A stretch of 64,000 bases of DNA from Variovorax sp. GTDB taxonomy: Bacteria > Pseudomonadota > Gammaproteobacteria > Burkholderiales > Burkholderiaceae_C. The stretch is from NCBI GenBank assembly GCA_017744285.1, contig JAGIBP010000002.1, positions 97,549 to 161,548 of the forward strand, in the 5' to 3' direction. Every line of letters begins with the position of its first letter. Positions within the stretch are counted from its first letter, which is position 1. Below, piece by piece: positions 41,733-50,654 of the stretch. The position numbers and the translations under genes are program-made. The notes below the pieces were generated by a model, which was given only the letters and a program-made list of their open reading frames with translations, did not search any database and had not been told where the DNA came from.

Positions 41733-42923
41733 TCAAAAGATTCCGGCGGCCTTCATGCGGGCGAGCTCGTCGGGGCCCAGGCCGAGTTCGCCGAGGATTT
41801 CCTCGGTGTGTTCGCCGCGGCGGGGCGCCGCGCGCGCGATGGTGCTGGGCGTGCGCTCGAGCTGCACCGGCTGGCCCACGAGCCGCTGCGGCCCGAGGCG
41901 CGCGGAGCTCACCTCCTTCACCATGCCCAGGTGCTGGATCTGCGGTTCCTCGAACACCTCGCGCATGTCGTTGATGAGACCGCAGGCCACCCCACCCTCG
42001 TTGAACTGCCGCACCCAGTACGCGCGGTCCTGCGCGGCGAGGCGGCGGTTGATCTCGGCGTTGAGCGCGTCGCGGTTGACCGAGCGCGAGGGCTTGTCGT
42101 GGTAGCGCGCATCGGCGATCCACTCCGGCGCGCCCAGGATGTTGCAGAAGCGCTCCCAGATCTTCGAGCCGAAGACGGCGATGTTCATGTAGCCGTCGCG
42201 CGCCTTGTAGACGCCCGTCGGGATACTGGTCGGATGGAAGTTGCCCGCCTGCGAGGCAACCTCGCCGTCGATCAGGAAGCGCGAGGTCTGGAAGTCCATC
42301 ATGTAGACCATCGATTCCAGCAGCGAGGTGTGCAGCCATTGGCCCCGGCCCGAACTCTCGCGCTCCAGCAGCGCGACCAGGATGCCCTGCGCCGCGAAGA
42401 TGCCCGCGCAGAGATCCGCGATCGGGATGCCCACGCGCACCGGGCCGTCGCCCGGCAGGCCGGTGACGGACATCAGCCCGCCCATGCCTTGCACGATCTG
42501 GTCGAACCCTGGGCGCGATGCGAGCGGCCCGGTCTGGCCGAAGCCGGAAATGCTCGCATACACCAGCCCCGGGTTCTCGGCAGAGAGCGAGGCATAGTCG
42601 ATGCCCAGCCGGTACTTCACGTCGGGGCGGAAGTTCTCGACCACCACATCGGCCTTGGCGATCAACCGCCTGAGCGTCGCGATGCCGTCCGCCTGCTTGA
42701 GGTCGAGCGTGATCGAGCGCTTGTTGCGGTGCGTGTACTGGTAGTCCGAGCCATCCTGGCCGCCGAGGGTGTCGTCGCCGCGCATGTGCTCGGGCATCTG
42801 CACCTGGATCACGTCGGCGCCCCAGTCGGCCAGCTGCCGGCAGGCCGTGGGACCGGCGCGCACCTGCGTGAGGTCGATGACGCGGAAGCGGCGCAGCGCG
42901 TCCGAAGCGGGAAGATGGGGCAT
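41733..42923 (-). CDS. CaiB/BaiF (family III) CoA-transferase
   Basis: 396-aa formyl-CoA-transferase-like enzyme. It begins MPHLPASDALRRFRVIDLTQ and contains the family segments GADVIQVQMPEHMRGDD, NKRSITLDLKQADG, ENFRPDVKYRLGIDYASLSA and PIADLCAGIFAAQGI. The Asp in the last is the expected nucleophile that forms the aspartyl-CoA anhydride. It would move CoA from a donor (such as succinyl-CoA) to the imported carboxylic acid. It lies 8 bp after the MmgE/PrpD gene, typical of Bug-receptor catabolic clusters. Confidence 0.92.
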   Translation of the reverse strand: MPHLPASDALRRFRVIDLTQVRAGPTACRQLADWGADVIQVQMPEHMRGDDTLGGQDGSDYQYTHRNKRSITLDLKQADGIATLRRLIAKADVVVENFRPDVKYRLGIDYASLSAENPGLVYASISGFGQTGPLASRPGFDQIVQGMGGLMSVTGLPGDGPVRVGIPIADLCAGIFAAQGILVALLERESSGRGQWLHTSLLESMVYMMDFQTSRFLIDGEVASQAGNFHPTSIPTGVYKARDGYMNIAVFGSKIWERFCNILGAPEWIADARYHDKPSRSVNRDALNAEINRRLAAQDRAYWVRQFNEGGVACGLINDMREVFEEPQIQHLGMVKEVSSARLGPQRLVGQPVQLERTPSTIARAAPRRGEHTEEILGELGLGPDELARMKAAGIF

Positions 42924-42931
42924 GGCGGGCC

Positions 42932-44302
42932 TCAGCCGGCGCAGAGCGCCGTCAACGTGCGGATGTCGGCCATCGCGGCCAGCGTGCGGCAGTGCGCGGT
43001 GATGTCGTCCGCGCGTGCCCGGCCGAGCACGGGCACCACCAGCGAGGCGAACTTGGCCTCGAGCTGCGCATCGGTGAGCGGGTTCTCGAGCGAACCGATC
43101 GCGTGGTCCACGCGCACCTCGACGCGGCGGCCGTCGGTCAGCACCGCCGTCACCTGCACGGCGGCCTCGTCGATGCCGTCGTCGACCGTCGCCTGAACCT
43201 TGTTGCGCAGCGCCACCACGCGCGGGTCGTTGACCACCGCATCGGAGAACTCCTCCTCGCCCGCGCGGCCGAACAGCAGTCCCGCGGCGCAGCCGTGATA
43301 GACGCTGAACTTGCCCTGCAGCCCGTCTTTCGGCTCCTTCTTGCCGGTGAGTTCGAGCACCAGCGAATGCACGCGCAGCTCGATGCGCTCGACCTGCTCG
43401 GCCGCGATGCCCTGGTCGCGCAGGCGCACGCAGGCGTCGATGCTCGGATGGATCACGATGCCGCAGGCGAAGGGCTTGTAGGTGTTGAAGGAGATCTCGA
43501 AGCGCTCGCCGAGCTCGTCGGTGATTTCGTTCCAGGCGCGCTTGTCCGACACCACCTGCACGAAGCCGCGCGGCGCTTCCAGGGCGCGTTCGCTCGCGGT
43601 GAACCCCTGGCTTGCCATGAGCGCCGACATCAGCCCGGCACGCGCCGCGCCGCCCGGGTGGAAAGGCTTGGTCATGGTGCCGAACTGCTCGCGCAGGCCC
43701 ACGGGCTGCGAGGCGGCGATGCCGAGGGCCATGGCGGTCTTCCTGCCGTCGAGGCCGAGCAGGCGCGCACAGCCGGCGGCCGCGCCGAGCATGCCGGTGG
43801 ACCCGGTGATGTGCCAGCCGCGGTCGTAGTGGTCGGGGTACATGGTGTTGCCGACGCGGCAGGCCACGTCGATGCCGAGCACCAGCGCATCGAGGACCTG
43901 CCGCCCGCTCGCGCCGCGTTGCTCGGCCAGCGCGAGCACCGCCGAGGCGACCGGCCCCGCGGGATGGATGATGGTCTTCAGGTGCGTGTCGTCGAAATCG
44001 AAGGTGTGCGAGGTGATGCCGTTGACCAGCGCGGCGCTGGCCATGTCCACCCTCTCCTTGCTGCCGAGCACGGTGGCCTGCGGCGCCGGCTGGAGGAGCC
44101 GCACCGCCGCGAGCGCTGAATGGGCTGCCTCATGATATACCGCGCCAATAGCACAGCCGAGCCAGTTGTAGAAGGTGCGATGGGCCTCCCGCTCCACCGC
44201 GTCGGTCCAGCCGCGCGAGGGGTGGCCCGCCACGAAGCGGGCGAGGATGGAGGTGATCGGGGGCGCCGAGGTGTCGGCGGGAACGTGCGTGTTGCGTGCC
44301 AC
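42932..44302 (-). CDS. MmgE/PrpD family protein
   Basis: 456-aa MmgE/PrpD member. Its start codon appears to be GTG at 44302 (reads VARNTHVPADTSAPPITSIL) with only a weak ribosome site. Family features are NGITSHTFDFDDTHLKTIIH (with the conserved HxxDFDDTH-like motif), GSTGMLGAAAGCARLLGLDG and FKPFACGIVIHPSID-like lid segments. It is more canonical than the member at 20719-22080, because the D-F-D-D-T-H motif is intact. The expected chemistry is dehydration or decarboxylation of a tri/dicarboxylate. It lies between the TctC gene and the CoA-transferase gene. Confidence 0.9.
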   Translation of the reverse strand: MARNTHVPADTSAPPITSILARFVAGHPSRGWTDAVEREAHRTFYNWLGCAIGAVYHEAAHSALAAVRLLQPAPQATVLGSKERVDMASAALVNGITSHTFDFDDTHLKTIIHPAGPVASAVLALAEQRGASGRQVLDALVLGIDVACRVGNTMYPDHYDRGWHITGSTGMLGAAAGCARLLGLDGRKTAMALGIAASQPVGLREQFGTMTKPFHPGGAARAGLMSALMASQGFTASERALEAPRGFVQVVSDKRAWNEITDELGERFEISFNTYKPFACGIVIHPSIDACVRLRDQGIAAEQVERIELRVHSLVLELTGKKEPKDGLQGKFSVYHGCAAGLLFGRAGEEEFSDAVVNDPRVVALRNKVQATVDDGIDEAAVQVTAVLTDGRRVEVRVDHAIGSLENPLTDAQLEAKFASLVVPVLGRARADDITAHCRTLAAMADIRTLTALCAG

Positions 44303-44359
44303 GGGAATTGATTCGTCGGGAGGGTTGAAGAAGAGATGAAAGCGTTGCCGAGAGTGATG

Positions 44360-45328
44360 TCACTCGTCGAGCCGGATGCCGCGCGCCTTGGCGAGGGCGG
44401 TCCAGCGCGCGATGTCGGCGGCGATGTACTGGCCGAACTGTTCGGGCGTCATGGGCTGGGGCTCCACGGCCTCGCCTGCGAGCTTTTCCGCGAGGTCCGG
44501 CGACTTGAGCACCGTCACCAGCGTCTCGTTGAGGCGACGCACCACGTCCGCCGGGATGCCGGCCGGCCCGGCGACGCCGTACCACTGCATGGCATCGAAG
44601 CCCTTGAAGCCGACCTCGTCCATGGTCGGCACGTCCTTGAGCTGGGCGCTGCGCTGCTTGCCCGTGACGGCCAGCGCCCGCATGCGCCCCGTGCGCAGGT
44701 GCGGCAGGGCCGCAGCGAGGCCGGGGAACATGGCCTGCGTCTGGCCGCCCACCAGGTCGGTGATGGCGGGCGCAATGCCGCGGTACGGGATGTGGACCAT
44801 CGACGTGCCAGTCACCTGCTTGAAGAGTTCCATGGTGAGGTGCGTGAGCGAGCCGGGGCCGGCCGAGCCATAGCTGAGCTTGCCCGGGTTGCCCTTGAGG
44901 TACTTGACGAGCTCTTCGACCGTCTTCACCGGCACAGAGTCGTTGACGACGAGCACGTTCGGCGTGGCGCCGATCATGCCGATGGGGGTGAAGTCCTTGA
45001 CCGCGTCGTAGCTGACCTTGCGCGTGGCCGGCGTGGTGCCGTGCGTCGCCACATAGCTTTGCATGAGCGTGTAGCCGTCAGGCGCGGCATGCGCGGTGGT
45101 CTGGCTCGCGACCACGCCGCCGCCGCCGCTCTGGTTGTCGACCACGATGGTCCCGCCCAGCAGGCGGGACCAGCGCTCGGTGACGACGCGGCCGATCATG
45201 TCGCTGCCGCCGCCGGCGGATACCGGGACGATGTAGCGGATCGGTTTGCCGGGGAAGCTCTGCGCGATGGCCAGGCCGGGCACGGCGAGCGTGGCCGCGG
45301 CAGCCCGCAATAGATGGCGGCGTTGCAT
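44360..45328 (-). CDS. Bug-family (TctC-like) tripartite tricarboxylate receptor
   Basis: 322-aa periplasmic receptor. The ATG at 45328 (MQRRHLLRAAAATLAVPGLA) has a GGAGAC site; an in-frame TTG five codons earlier is less likely. The RRHLL start is a possible twin-arginine signal. Bug motifs: FPGKPIRYIVPVSAGGGSDM, IVVDNQSGGGGVVASQTTAH, AAPDGYTLMQSYV. It is the first gene of the minus-strand run through 38922 and is divergent from a LysR regulator. Likely ligand: the dicarboxylate degraded by the CoA-transferase and MmgE/PrpD enzymes. Confidence 0.92.
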   Translation of the reverse strand: MQRRHLLRAAAATLAVPGLAIAQSFPGKPIRYIVPVSAGGGSDMIGRVVTERWSRLLGGTIVVDNQSGGGGVVASQTTAHAAPDGYTLMQSYVATHGTTPATRKVSYDAVKDFTPIGMIGATPNVLVVNDSVPVKTVEELVKYLKGNPGKLSYGSAGPGSLTHLTMELFKQVTGTSMVHIPYRGIAPAITDLVGGQTQAMFPGLAAALPHLRTGRMRALAVTGKQRSAQLKDVPTMDEVGFKGFDAMQWYGVAGPAGIPADVVRRLNETLVTVLKSPDLAEKLAGEAVEPQPMTPEQFGQYIAADIARWTALAKARGIRLDE

Positions 45329-45414
45329 GTCTGTTGTCTCCAAATCTTTCTGGCGGCGATCTTCGCCACTCGCGCCCTTGCGGTAAATTGCAAGTTTTTG
45401 GTGCTTTATTGCAT

Positions 45415-45426
45415 TTCATGCATGAA
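45415..45426. promoter_or_regulatory. 12-bp perfect palindrome upstream of LysR gene
   Basis: TTCATGCATGAA, perfectly palindromic, 9 bases before the LysR ATG in an AT-rich 50-bp patch that also carries TTGCAA (45388-45393). The placement fits an autoregulatory LysR site in the TctC/LysR divergent region. It was identified by eye; no binding data. Confidence 0.4.
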
Positions 45427-45435
45427 TAAGATCCG

Positions 45436-46353
45436 ATGAGCAAGCCATCCCTTGCCGACCTGCGGGCCTTCGTCACGGTGGCGCAGACGCAGAGCTTCGC
45501 GGCCGCCGCGCGGGCGCTGTATCTGTCGCAGCCGGCGCTGTCGCGGCGCATCTCGCATCTGGAAGACATGCTCGGCGTGCGCCTGTTCGACCGCACCACG
45601 CGCAGCGTCGCCCTCACCGCGCTGGGGCATCGCTTCCTGGGGCAGGTCCGAGGTGCGATGGACGAACTCGACCGCTCCGTGCTGAGCCTGCGCGACGCGG
45701 CCGAACTCGAGGCAGGCGACGTCACGATCGGCGTCGTGCTGTCGACCATCCACCATTTCATGCCGCCGGTGATCAACGCCTTCCGCGCGCAGCATCCGCG
45801 CGTGCTGGTGCGCATCATCGAAGAGGGCGCCGACGAAGTGCTGGCCAGCGTGAAGCAGGGCGAAGCGGACTTCGCGCTCAACTACATCGGCATGCAGGAC
45901 CCGGAGGTCGAGTTCACGCCGCTGCTGAAGGAGCCGTATGTGCTCGCCTGCCCCGCCGGGCATCCGCTCGCGAAGCGCCGCTCGGTCGGCTGGGAGGAGC
46001 TCGCGGCCTATCCGCTCGCTCGCGTGTCGCAGGCCAGCCGCAACCGGCTCTTCATCGACCAGGCGCTCGCGGAACTGCCGCCCCTGCCCCGCCCGGTCTG
46101 CGAAGTGCGGCACGTCTCGACGCTGATCGGGCTGGTCGAGAACGGGCTGGGCATCGCGGTCGTGCCCCGGCTCACGCTGCCGCCGCGCAAGCCCGGATCG
46201 GTGGTGGGCGTACCGCTGGACAAGCCCGCGATCAGCCGCACGCTCGGCATCATCAAGCGCAGCGGACGCAGCCTCTCGCCGGCCGCGGAGGCATTCGCCG
46301 GGCTGCTGGCGAACGCCAGCCGCGCGGTGCTGAAGCCGGTCCGGCGAAAGTAA
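45436..46353 (+). CDS. LysR-family transcriptional regulator
   Basis: 305-aa LysR protein starting MSKPSLADLRAFVTVAQTQS. The winged HTH includes SFAAAARALYLSQPALSRRI and LEDMLGVRLFDRTTRSVALT. The effector domain has GDVTIGVVLSTIHHFMPPVI and GLVENGLGIAVVPRLTLPPR. It is divergent from the TctC-MmgE/PrpD-CaiB operon, the arrangement usual for a local activator responding to a pathway intermediate. Confidence 0.93.
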   Translation: MSKPSLADLRAFVTVAQTQSFAAAARALYLSQPALSRRISHLEDMLGVRLFDRTTRSVALTALGHRFLGQVRGAMDELDRSVLSLRDAAELEAGDVTIGVVLSTIHHFMPPVINAFRAQHPRVLVRIIEEGADEVLASVKQGEADFALNYIGMQDPEVEFTPLLKEPYVLACPAGHPLAKRRSVGWEELAAYPLARVSQASRNRLFIDQALAELPPLPRPVCEVRHVSTLIGLVENGLGIAVVPRLTLPPRKPGSVVGVPLDKPAISRTLGIIKRSGRSLSPAAEAFAGLLANASRAVLKPVRRK

Positions 46354-46425
46354 TCGGGCCGCCGGACCGCCCGGCCGGACGGACAATCACGCATTCCCGA
46401 CACAAACACCCCACAGAAGGACACC

Positions 46426-46971
46426 ATGACCGACCCCCTGCTCCCGAAGGAGGAGTACGCAGCGCTCCACGACGAAGCCGCCCATTGCATGACCGAGCTC
46501 GGCGCGCTCGAGCGCGGATGCGTCATCGGCACGGCCGCGGTGCTGGCCTGGCTCGCGACCAACGCCGAGTCGCTGGTGAGCTTCGCGGGCCTGGCGTGGG
46601 CGGTGCCCGTGGCGATCGTCGCCTATGGAAGCCTGCGGCGCTGGGGCATCCACCGCCACCTCTCGGCCGTGGGCGAGCGCCTGCGCGAACTGGAAGCGCT
46701 TCGCGACGGCGGCGAACGCGCGCCCCGGCGCCTGGCCCTGCGCTGGGTCAGGCGCGCGCGCGCCTCGGCGCTGGCGTGGCTGGTGTTCGTTGGCGCGACC
46801 GTGGTCGGCAGCGCCCTTGGCTACGTGCAGTTCCGCTCGGAATGCCCCGGGCCGCTGGCCAGCGCCTGCAGCCAGGAGGATGGCGACGACGGCGCCGAGG
46901 AACAGGAGCAGCGCCTGAAGCTGGGCACCCCTGCGGCGCGCGTCGACCGGTGGGCGCGCGCCACGTTCTGA
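46426..46971 (+). CDS. Hypothetical membrane protein
   Basis: 181-aa protein with a soluble helical N-terminus (MTDPLLPKEEYAALHDEAAH). Two hydrophobic segments follow close together (about residues 34-66, likely a hairpin), then a basic middle and a third hydrophobic segment (about 113-132) before an acidic C-terminal tail (SQEDGDDGAEEQEQRLK). The GAAGGAC site and ATG at 46426 look genuine. No family recognised. It stands between a LysR gene and a convergent DUF899 gene. Confidence 0.6.
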   Translation: MTDPLLPKEEYAALHDEAAHCMTELGALERGCVIGTAAVLAWLATNAESLVSFAGLAWAVPVAIVAYGSLRRWGIHRHLSAVGERLRELEALRDGGERAPRRLALRWVRRARASALAWLVFVGATVVGSALGYVQFRSECPGPLASACSQEDGDDGAEEQEQRLKLGTPAARVDRWARATF

Positions 46972-46987
46972 ACGGCGCGCGCGCCGC

Positions 46988-47746
46988 CTACGCGCCTGCT
47001 GACGGCGACGCCTTGCGGAACGCCGCTTCGCCCGCCGCCGACACCTCGACCCATTGGCGATCGGGCTCCGCCTGCGCGACATAGCTGTCGTGCCAGTTCC
47101 ACCACTGGTAGGGGGCGGTCTGCGGGTAGCCCTCGGGCGAGTCTTCCCAGAGCTCCTGGCGGCCGAGCGGCGTGATGTCCAGGTAGTTCCAGGTGTTGCC
47201 CATCTGCTCGTCGCCGCGGTTGTCGATGAAGTAGGTGCGGAAGATGCGGCCTTCGTCCCGGAAGAACACATTGGTGCCGTGCCATTCGCCGACGCCGAAA
47301 TCCGCGTCGAAGCTGTCGGTGATGGTGAACCACGGCATGGTCCACCCCATGCGCGACTTGAGCCGCGCGATGTCCGGCTGCGGCGCGCGCGAGACAAAGG
47401 CGAGGCTGGTGTCGCGGGCGTTCAGATGGGCCAGGTGCGCCACCTGGTCGGCCACCATCGAGCAGCCCCGGCAGGCATGGTCCGGCCAGCCGAACACGCC
47501 GGGTTCGAAGAAGGCCCGGTAGACGATGAGTTGCCGCCGGCCGCCGAACAGGTCCTGCAAGCCGAGCCGGCCTGACGGGCCTTCGAAGACATAGGACGTG
47601 TCCACCGCCATCCAGGGCATGCGCCGGCGCTCGGCCGCCATGGTGTCGCGCGCGCGGGTGAGCGCCTTCTCCTTGACGAGCAACTGCGCGCGGGCCGCGT
47701 CCCATGCTTGCGGCGACACGATGGAAGGGGTCTGCATGAGGGGCAT
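46988..47746 (-). CDS. DUF899 (thioredoxin-like) family protein
   Basis: 252-aa protein of the DUF899 family, predicted to adopt a thioredoxin-like fold. Recognisable blocks are KEKALTRARDTMAAERRRMP, the Cys-containing HACRGCSMVADQVAHL, and FGVGEWHGTNVFFRDEGRIF. The CRGC pair occupies the position of a redox CxxC. The ATG at 47746 has a CAGGAG site; the longer reading upstream crosses a divergent gene. Function unknown; members are often annotated as predicted dithiol-disulfide oxidoreductases. Confidence 0.85.
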   Translation of the reverse strand: MPLMQTPSIVSPQAWDAARAQLLVKEKALTRARDTMAAERRRMPWMAVDTSYVFEGPSGRLGLQDLFGGRRQLIVYRAFFEPGVFGWPDHACRGCSMVADQVAHLAHLNARDTSLAFVSRAPQPDIARLKSRMGWTMPWFTITDSFDADFGVGEWHGTNVFFRDEGRIFRTYFIDNRGDEQMGNTWNYLDITPLGRQELWEDSPEGYPQTAPYQWWNWHDSYVAQAEPDRQWVEVSAAGEAAFRKASPSAGA

Positions 47747-47891
47747 GTTCGAATCTCCTGATGTGGAGCGCCCAGTCTGGCACCGGCCGAGCCCGGTGGG
47801 GAGTAACAAGTTTGGCGGCTTTCCTTGGGCGCGCATGGCGTTGTCAGCGGCGCGGGCACGGCGTATCGTGGGCGCGTTGAAGGAGCGCCTC

Positions 47892-48308
47892 ATGCCTTCG
47901 CCAGCCAGCCCCCTCCGAGGAGAAGCGCGCATCGCGCACGCGATGCCCGCGAGCGCGTGGCGTCCCCCGCTGGCCATCGCGGCGCCCTCGCCCGTGCAAG
48001 CGTGCGAATGCGCGGTCCTGGCCATCTGGCGCAGCCTCGACGAGCACGACCTCCTCGACGAAGAGGTGCGCGACGCGCTTGCCACCGTCCTCGAACCGCT
48101 GACCGCGCTCGCGCTCGGCGAGCGTCCCCGGCGATTGATCGACGTGCTCAGGGAACCCAACCCGCTCGATCCCTCCCATCTGTACTGGCTGACGCGCCGG
48201 CTTCTGACGCTGGTGCCCGAGCTGCAAGCGCTCGCGGCCGCGTGCGGGGCGGCCGCACGCGACGTGACTGGCGAGCCGCCCATCGATGCGATCCAGCCCA
48301 CTCGCTGA
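47892..48308 (+). CDS. Hypothetical protein, helical
   Basis: 138-aa protein starting MPSPASPLRGEARIAHAMPA at a well-placed ATG behind GAAGGAG. The C-terminal two thirds are predicted helical (CECAVLAIWRSLDEHDLLDE, then VRDALATVLEPLTALALG). No signal peptide and no recognised family. It overlaps the downstream cytochrome b561 gene by 23 bp, so the two are probably co-transcribed. Confidence 0.6.
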   Translation: MPSPASPLRGEARIAHAMPASAWRPPLAIAAPSPVQACECAVLAIWRSLDEHDLLDEEVRDALATVLEPLTALALGERPRRLIDVLREPNPLDPSHLYWLTRRLLTLVPELQALAAACGAAARDVTGEPPIDAIQPTR

Positions 48309-48861
48309 CCGGCAGTCTCCGCTCGTGCGGTGGAGCGCGGTCGCCCGCTTCCTTCACTGGCTCGTCGCCCTGTTGATCGCAGTGCAGTTCGTGCTCGGGT
48401 GGCTGGCGGTCAGCTGGCACCTTTCGCCGACCAAGCTGAACCTGTTCGTCTGGCACAAGTCGACCGGCATGCTCGTCCTGGCGCTGGTGCTGGTACGGCT
48501 TGCGTGGCGGGCGACGCACCGCGTGCCCGCGCTGCCCTTGCGCATGCGGCGCTGGGAACGCATCGCGGCGGGCGCGAGCCATGGGCTGCTGTACGTTGCG
48601 ATGCTCGCGCTGCCGCTCAGCGGATGGGTGATCAACTCGGCGTCCGGGGTGCCTTTTCGCATCTACTGGCGCATCCCGCTGCCCTCGATCGCCGCGCCGG
48701 ACAAGCACCTGGCCGATCTCGCGTCCGCCGTGCACCTGGCCCTGGGCATCGCGCTCCTCGTGCTGCTGCTGGTGCACGTGGCGGCGGCCCTGCGGCATCA
48801 CTACATCCAGCGCGACGACGTGCTGGCGCGCATGCTTCCCTGGAGGAGTCCGCTCCGATGA
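48286..48861 (+). CDS. Cytochrome b561
   Basis: 191-aa integral membrane cytochrome of the CybB type. Four hydrophobic helices carry the expected heme-ligand histidines: RFLHWLVALLIAVQFVLGW, FVWHKSTGMLVLALVLVRLA, SHGLLYVAMLALPLSGW and AVHLALGIALLVLLLVHVAA. It probably passes electrons in the inner membrane. The start may instead be a GTG at 48325 (VRWSAVARF). Its stop overlaps the ATG of a YceI gene, a conserved pairing in proteobacteria. Confidence 0.9.
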   Translation: MRSSPLADRQSPLVRWSAVARFLHWLVALLIAVQFVLGWLAVSWHLSPTKLNLFVWHKSTGMLVLALVLVRLAWRATHRVPALPLRMRRWERIAAGASHGLLYVAMLALPLSGWVINSASGVPFRIYWRIPLPSIAAPDKHLADLASAVHLALGIALLVLLLVHVAAALRHHYIQRDDVLARMLPWRSPLR

Positions 48862-49421
48862 AGAAAGCCCTCGTCATCGCCGCGCTGCTGCTCGGCGCCC
48901 TGCCCTTGCACCGGACCTTCGCGGCCGACTGGACCTCGGAGCCCTCCGACAGCCGCCTCGCGTTCGCCGCGGTGTTCGAAAAGACACCGGCACCGGGCGT
49001 CTTCCGCGAGTTCGAAGTGCGGCTGCGCCTCGATCCGGACCAAGCGGAAGCCAGCCGGCTGGACGTGACGATCAACATCGCGAGCGCGGACATGTCGAAC
49101 GCCGACATCAACAAGGCGATCGCGGGCGCCGACTGGTTCGACTTCGCGCGCTTCGGCCGCGCCGAGTTCCACGCGAGCGGCATCCGGCGCGTGCAGGCGG
49201 ATGCCTTCGTCGCGCGCGGCACCCTCACGCTCAAGGGCGTGCAGCGGCCGGTCGAGGTGCCCTTCTCCTGGAGCGAGTCGCAGGGCAGCGCCACGATGGA
49301 AGGCAAGTTCGTCGTGCAGCGCGGCGCCTTCGGCATCGGCACCGGCGAGTGGAGCGCGACCGACGTGATCGGTGCGGACGTGACGGTGAGCTTCCGCGTC
49401 CGCCTGCGCAGGGCATCGTGA
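48858..49421 (+). CDS. YceI-family periplasmic protein
   Basis: 187-aa protein with signal peptide MKKALVIAALLLGALPLHRT then FAADW. The mature YceI lipocalin-like beta-barrel shows DSRLAFAAVFEKTPAPGVFR, VTINIASADMSNADINKAIA, ARFGRAEFHASGIRRV and VRGTLTLKGVQRPVEVPF (family-typical). The family binds isoprenoid-like lipids in the barrel. It overlaps the cytochrome b561 stop by 4 bp and precedes a second YceI gene by 1 bp. Confidence 0.92.
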   Translation: MKKALVIAALLLGALPLHRTFAADWTSEPSDSRLAFAAVFEKTPAPGVFREFEVRLRLDPDQAEASRLDVTINIASADMSNADINKAIAGADWFDFARFGRAEFHASGIRRVQADAFVARGTLTLKGVQRPVEVPFSWSESQGSATMEGKFVVQRGAFGIGTGEWSATDVIGADVTVSFRVRLRRAS

Positions 49422-49422
49422 G

Positions 49423-50232
49423 ATGAGCACGCCCGGCACGGCCGCTCGATCGCTGGCGTTCCTGGCGTTGGCGGCGCTGGCCGCCTGCGGATCGGCCCCC
49501 ACGCCGCCGGACCGGCGGGCCGCGCCTGCGCAGGTCCCCGCCGGCTTTCCGGCCGAGTTCTACGAGCGCGCGGCGGCGCGCGGCGACAACGTCCAGCGCG
49601 TCGATCCAGCCGGCTCGCTGGTGACGCTGACGGTGGGGCGCGCGGGCTCGCTGGCGCGGCTCGGCCACGACCACGTGATCGCCAGCCGTTCGGTGCAGGG
49701 CTACGTCGCTCCCGGACTCGGCCGAGCGGACCTGTATGTGCCGCTGGCCGAACTCACGGTGGACGAAGCCGCGCTGCGCGCGCAGGCGGGCCTCGCCACG
49801 CAGCCGACCGACGCGGACATCGAAGGCACGCGATCGAACATGCGCGACAAGGTCCTGCAGGTGCAGGCCTTTCCGTACGCGCTCGTGCGCGTGCGCAACG
49901 TCGAGCCGCAGGCCCTCTCCCCGGGGCGCACGCAGGCCTTCGTCTCCGTCACGTTGCTGGGAATCACGCGCACCTCCACCGTGCCGCTCGACCTGGACAC
50001 GACGCCGGAGGAAACGACCGCGCGGGGCACGCTCCAACTGAAGCAGTCCGACTTCGGCATCGCCCCGTTCTCGCTCTTCGGCGGCGCGCTCCAGGTCAAG
50101 GACGAAGTGGAAGTGCGCTTCGAGCTCCGGGCGCGCAAGGCCATCTACCCGGCACCGATCACCGTGATCTTCCCGTCGCGTTCGAGCATGGCGAGCGCGA
50201 CGCGCGAGAAGTCCGCGCTCCCCAGCGCCTGA
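49423..50232 (+). CDS. YceI-like lipoprotein
   Basis: 269-aa protein with a lipobox in ALAACG (Cys near residue 22), so a lipoprotein. The barrel domain includes RLGHDHVIASRSVQGYV, RSNMRDKVLQVQAFPYALVR and LKQSDFGIAPFSLFGGALQV, matching the YceI fold. The last 30 residues after FELRARK have no family counterpart and run antisense over the DUF421 gene. They look like a late stop codon rather than a domain. It is third in the b561-YceI-YceI operon. Confidence 0.82.
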   Translation: MSTPGTAARSLAFLALAALAACGSAPTPPDRRAAPAQVPAGFPAEFYERAAARGDNVQRVDPAGSLVTLTVGRAGSLARLGHDHVIASRSVQGYVAPGLGRADLYVPLAELTVDEAALRAQAGLATQPTDADIEGTRSNMRDKVLQVQAFPYALVRVRNVEPQALSPGRTQAFVSVTLLGITRTSTVPLDLDTTPEETTARGTLQLKQSDFGIAPFSLFGGALQVKDEVEVRFELRARKAIYPAPITVIFPSRSSMASATREKSALPSA

Positions 50233-50654
50233 CGCACCGCTTCCGCCAGGTTGCGTTCGGTCAGCAGGGCGCGCCGCATGGCGCGGGGGTCCAGGCGCCC
50301 GTCGCGGATGAGGACGATCTCCCGGCCGCTCACCAGGTTCTCGAAGCGGGGCCAGCGCACCAGGGCCAGCGAAAGCAGCCGGTGGATCAGCGCGAGCGCG
50401 GCCCCCGCCGCGACCGTCGCCCAGAACGGCGAGGCCCCGACCACCGCCCGGCTCAGAACGGCGCCCAGCAGCACGGTGACACAGACGTCGAACGGCGTGT
50501 GCTGGCCGAACGATCGCCGGCCCGAGGCCCGGATGACCACGAGGGCGAAAAAGAAGATCACCACCGCCCGCGCGGCCATCTGCCAGATTTCCAGTTCGGA
50601 ACCTTCGCCGAACAGCCGATGGAACCAGTGCATCAGCGCGCGCCTTTCGGGCAT
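50145..50654 (-). CDS. DUF421/YetF-like membrane protein
   Basis: 169-aa protein starting MPERRALMHWFHRLFGEGSE (ATG at 50654; the Met eight residues later is also possible). Three hydrophobic segments occur in the first half (IWQMAARAVVIFFFALVVIR and two more), followed by the soluble YetF C-terminal domain GREIVLIRDGRLDPRAMRRA. Family function unknown. The end overlaps the convergent YceI-like lipoprotein gene by 88 bp. Confidence 0.85.
   Translation of the reverse strand: MPERRALMHWFHRLFGEGSELEIWQMAARAVVIFFFALVVIRASGRRSFGQHTPFDVCVTVLLGAVLSRAVVGASPFWATVAAGAALALIHRLLSLALVRWPRFENLVSGREIVLIRDGRLDPRAMRRALLTERNLAEAVRQALGSADFSRVALAMLERDGKITVIGAG

Noticed and set aside
45078..45881. Minus-strand frame overlapping the LysR gene
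   Set aside because: It crosses both the TctC signal-peptide region and the LysR gene and has no motifs; the divergent pair explains the region.
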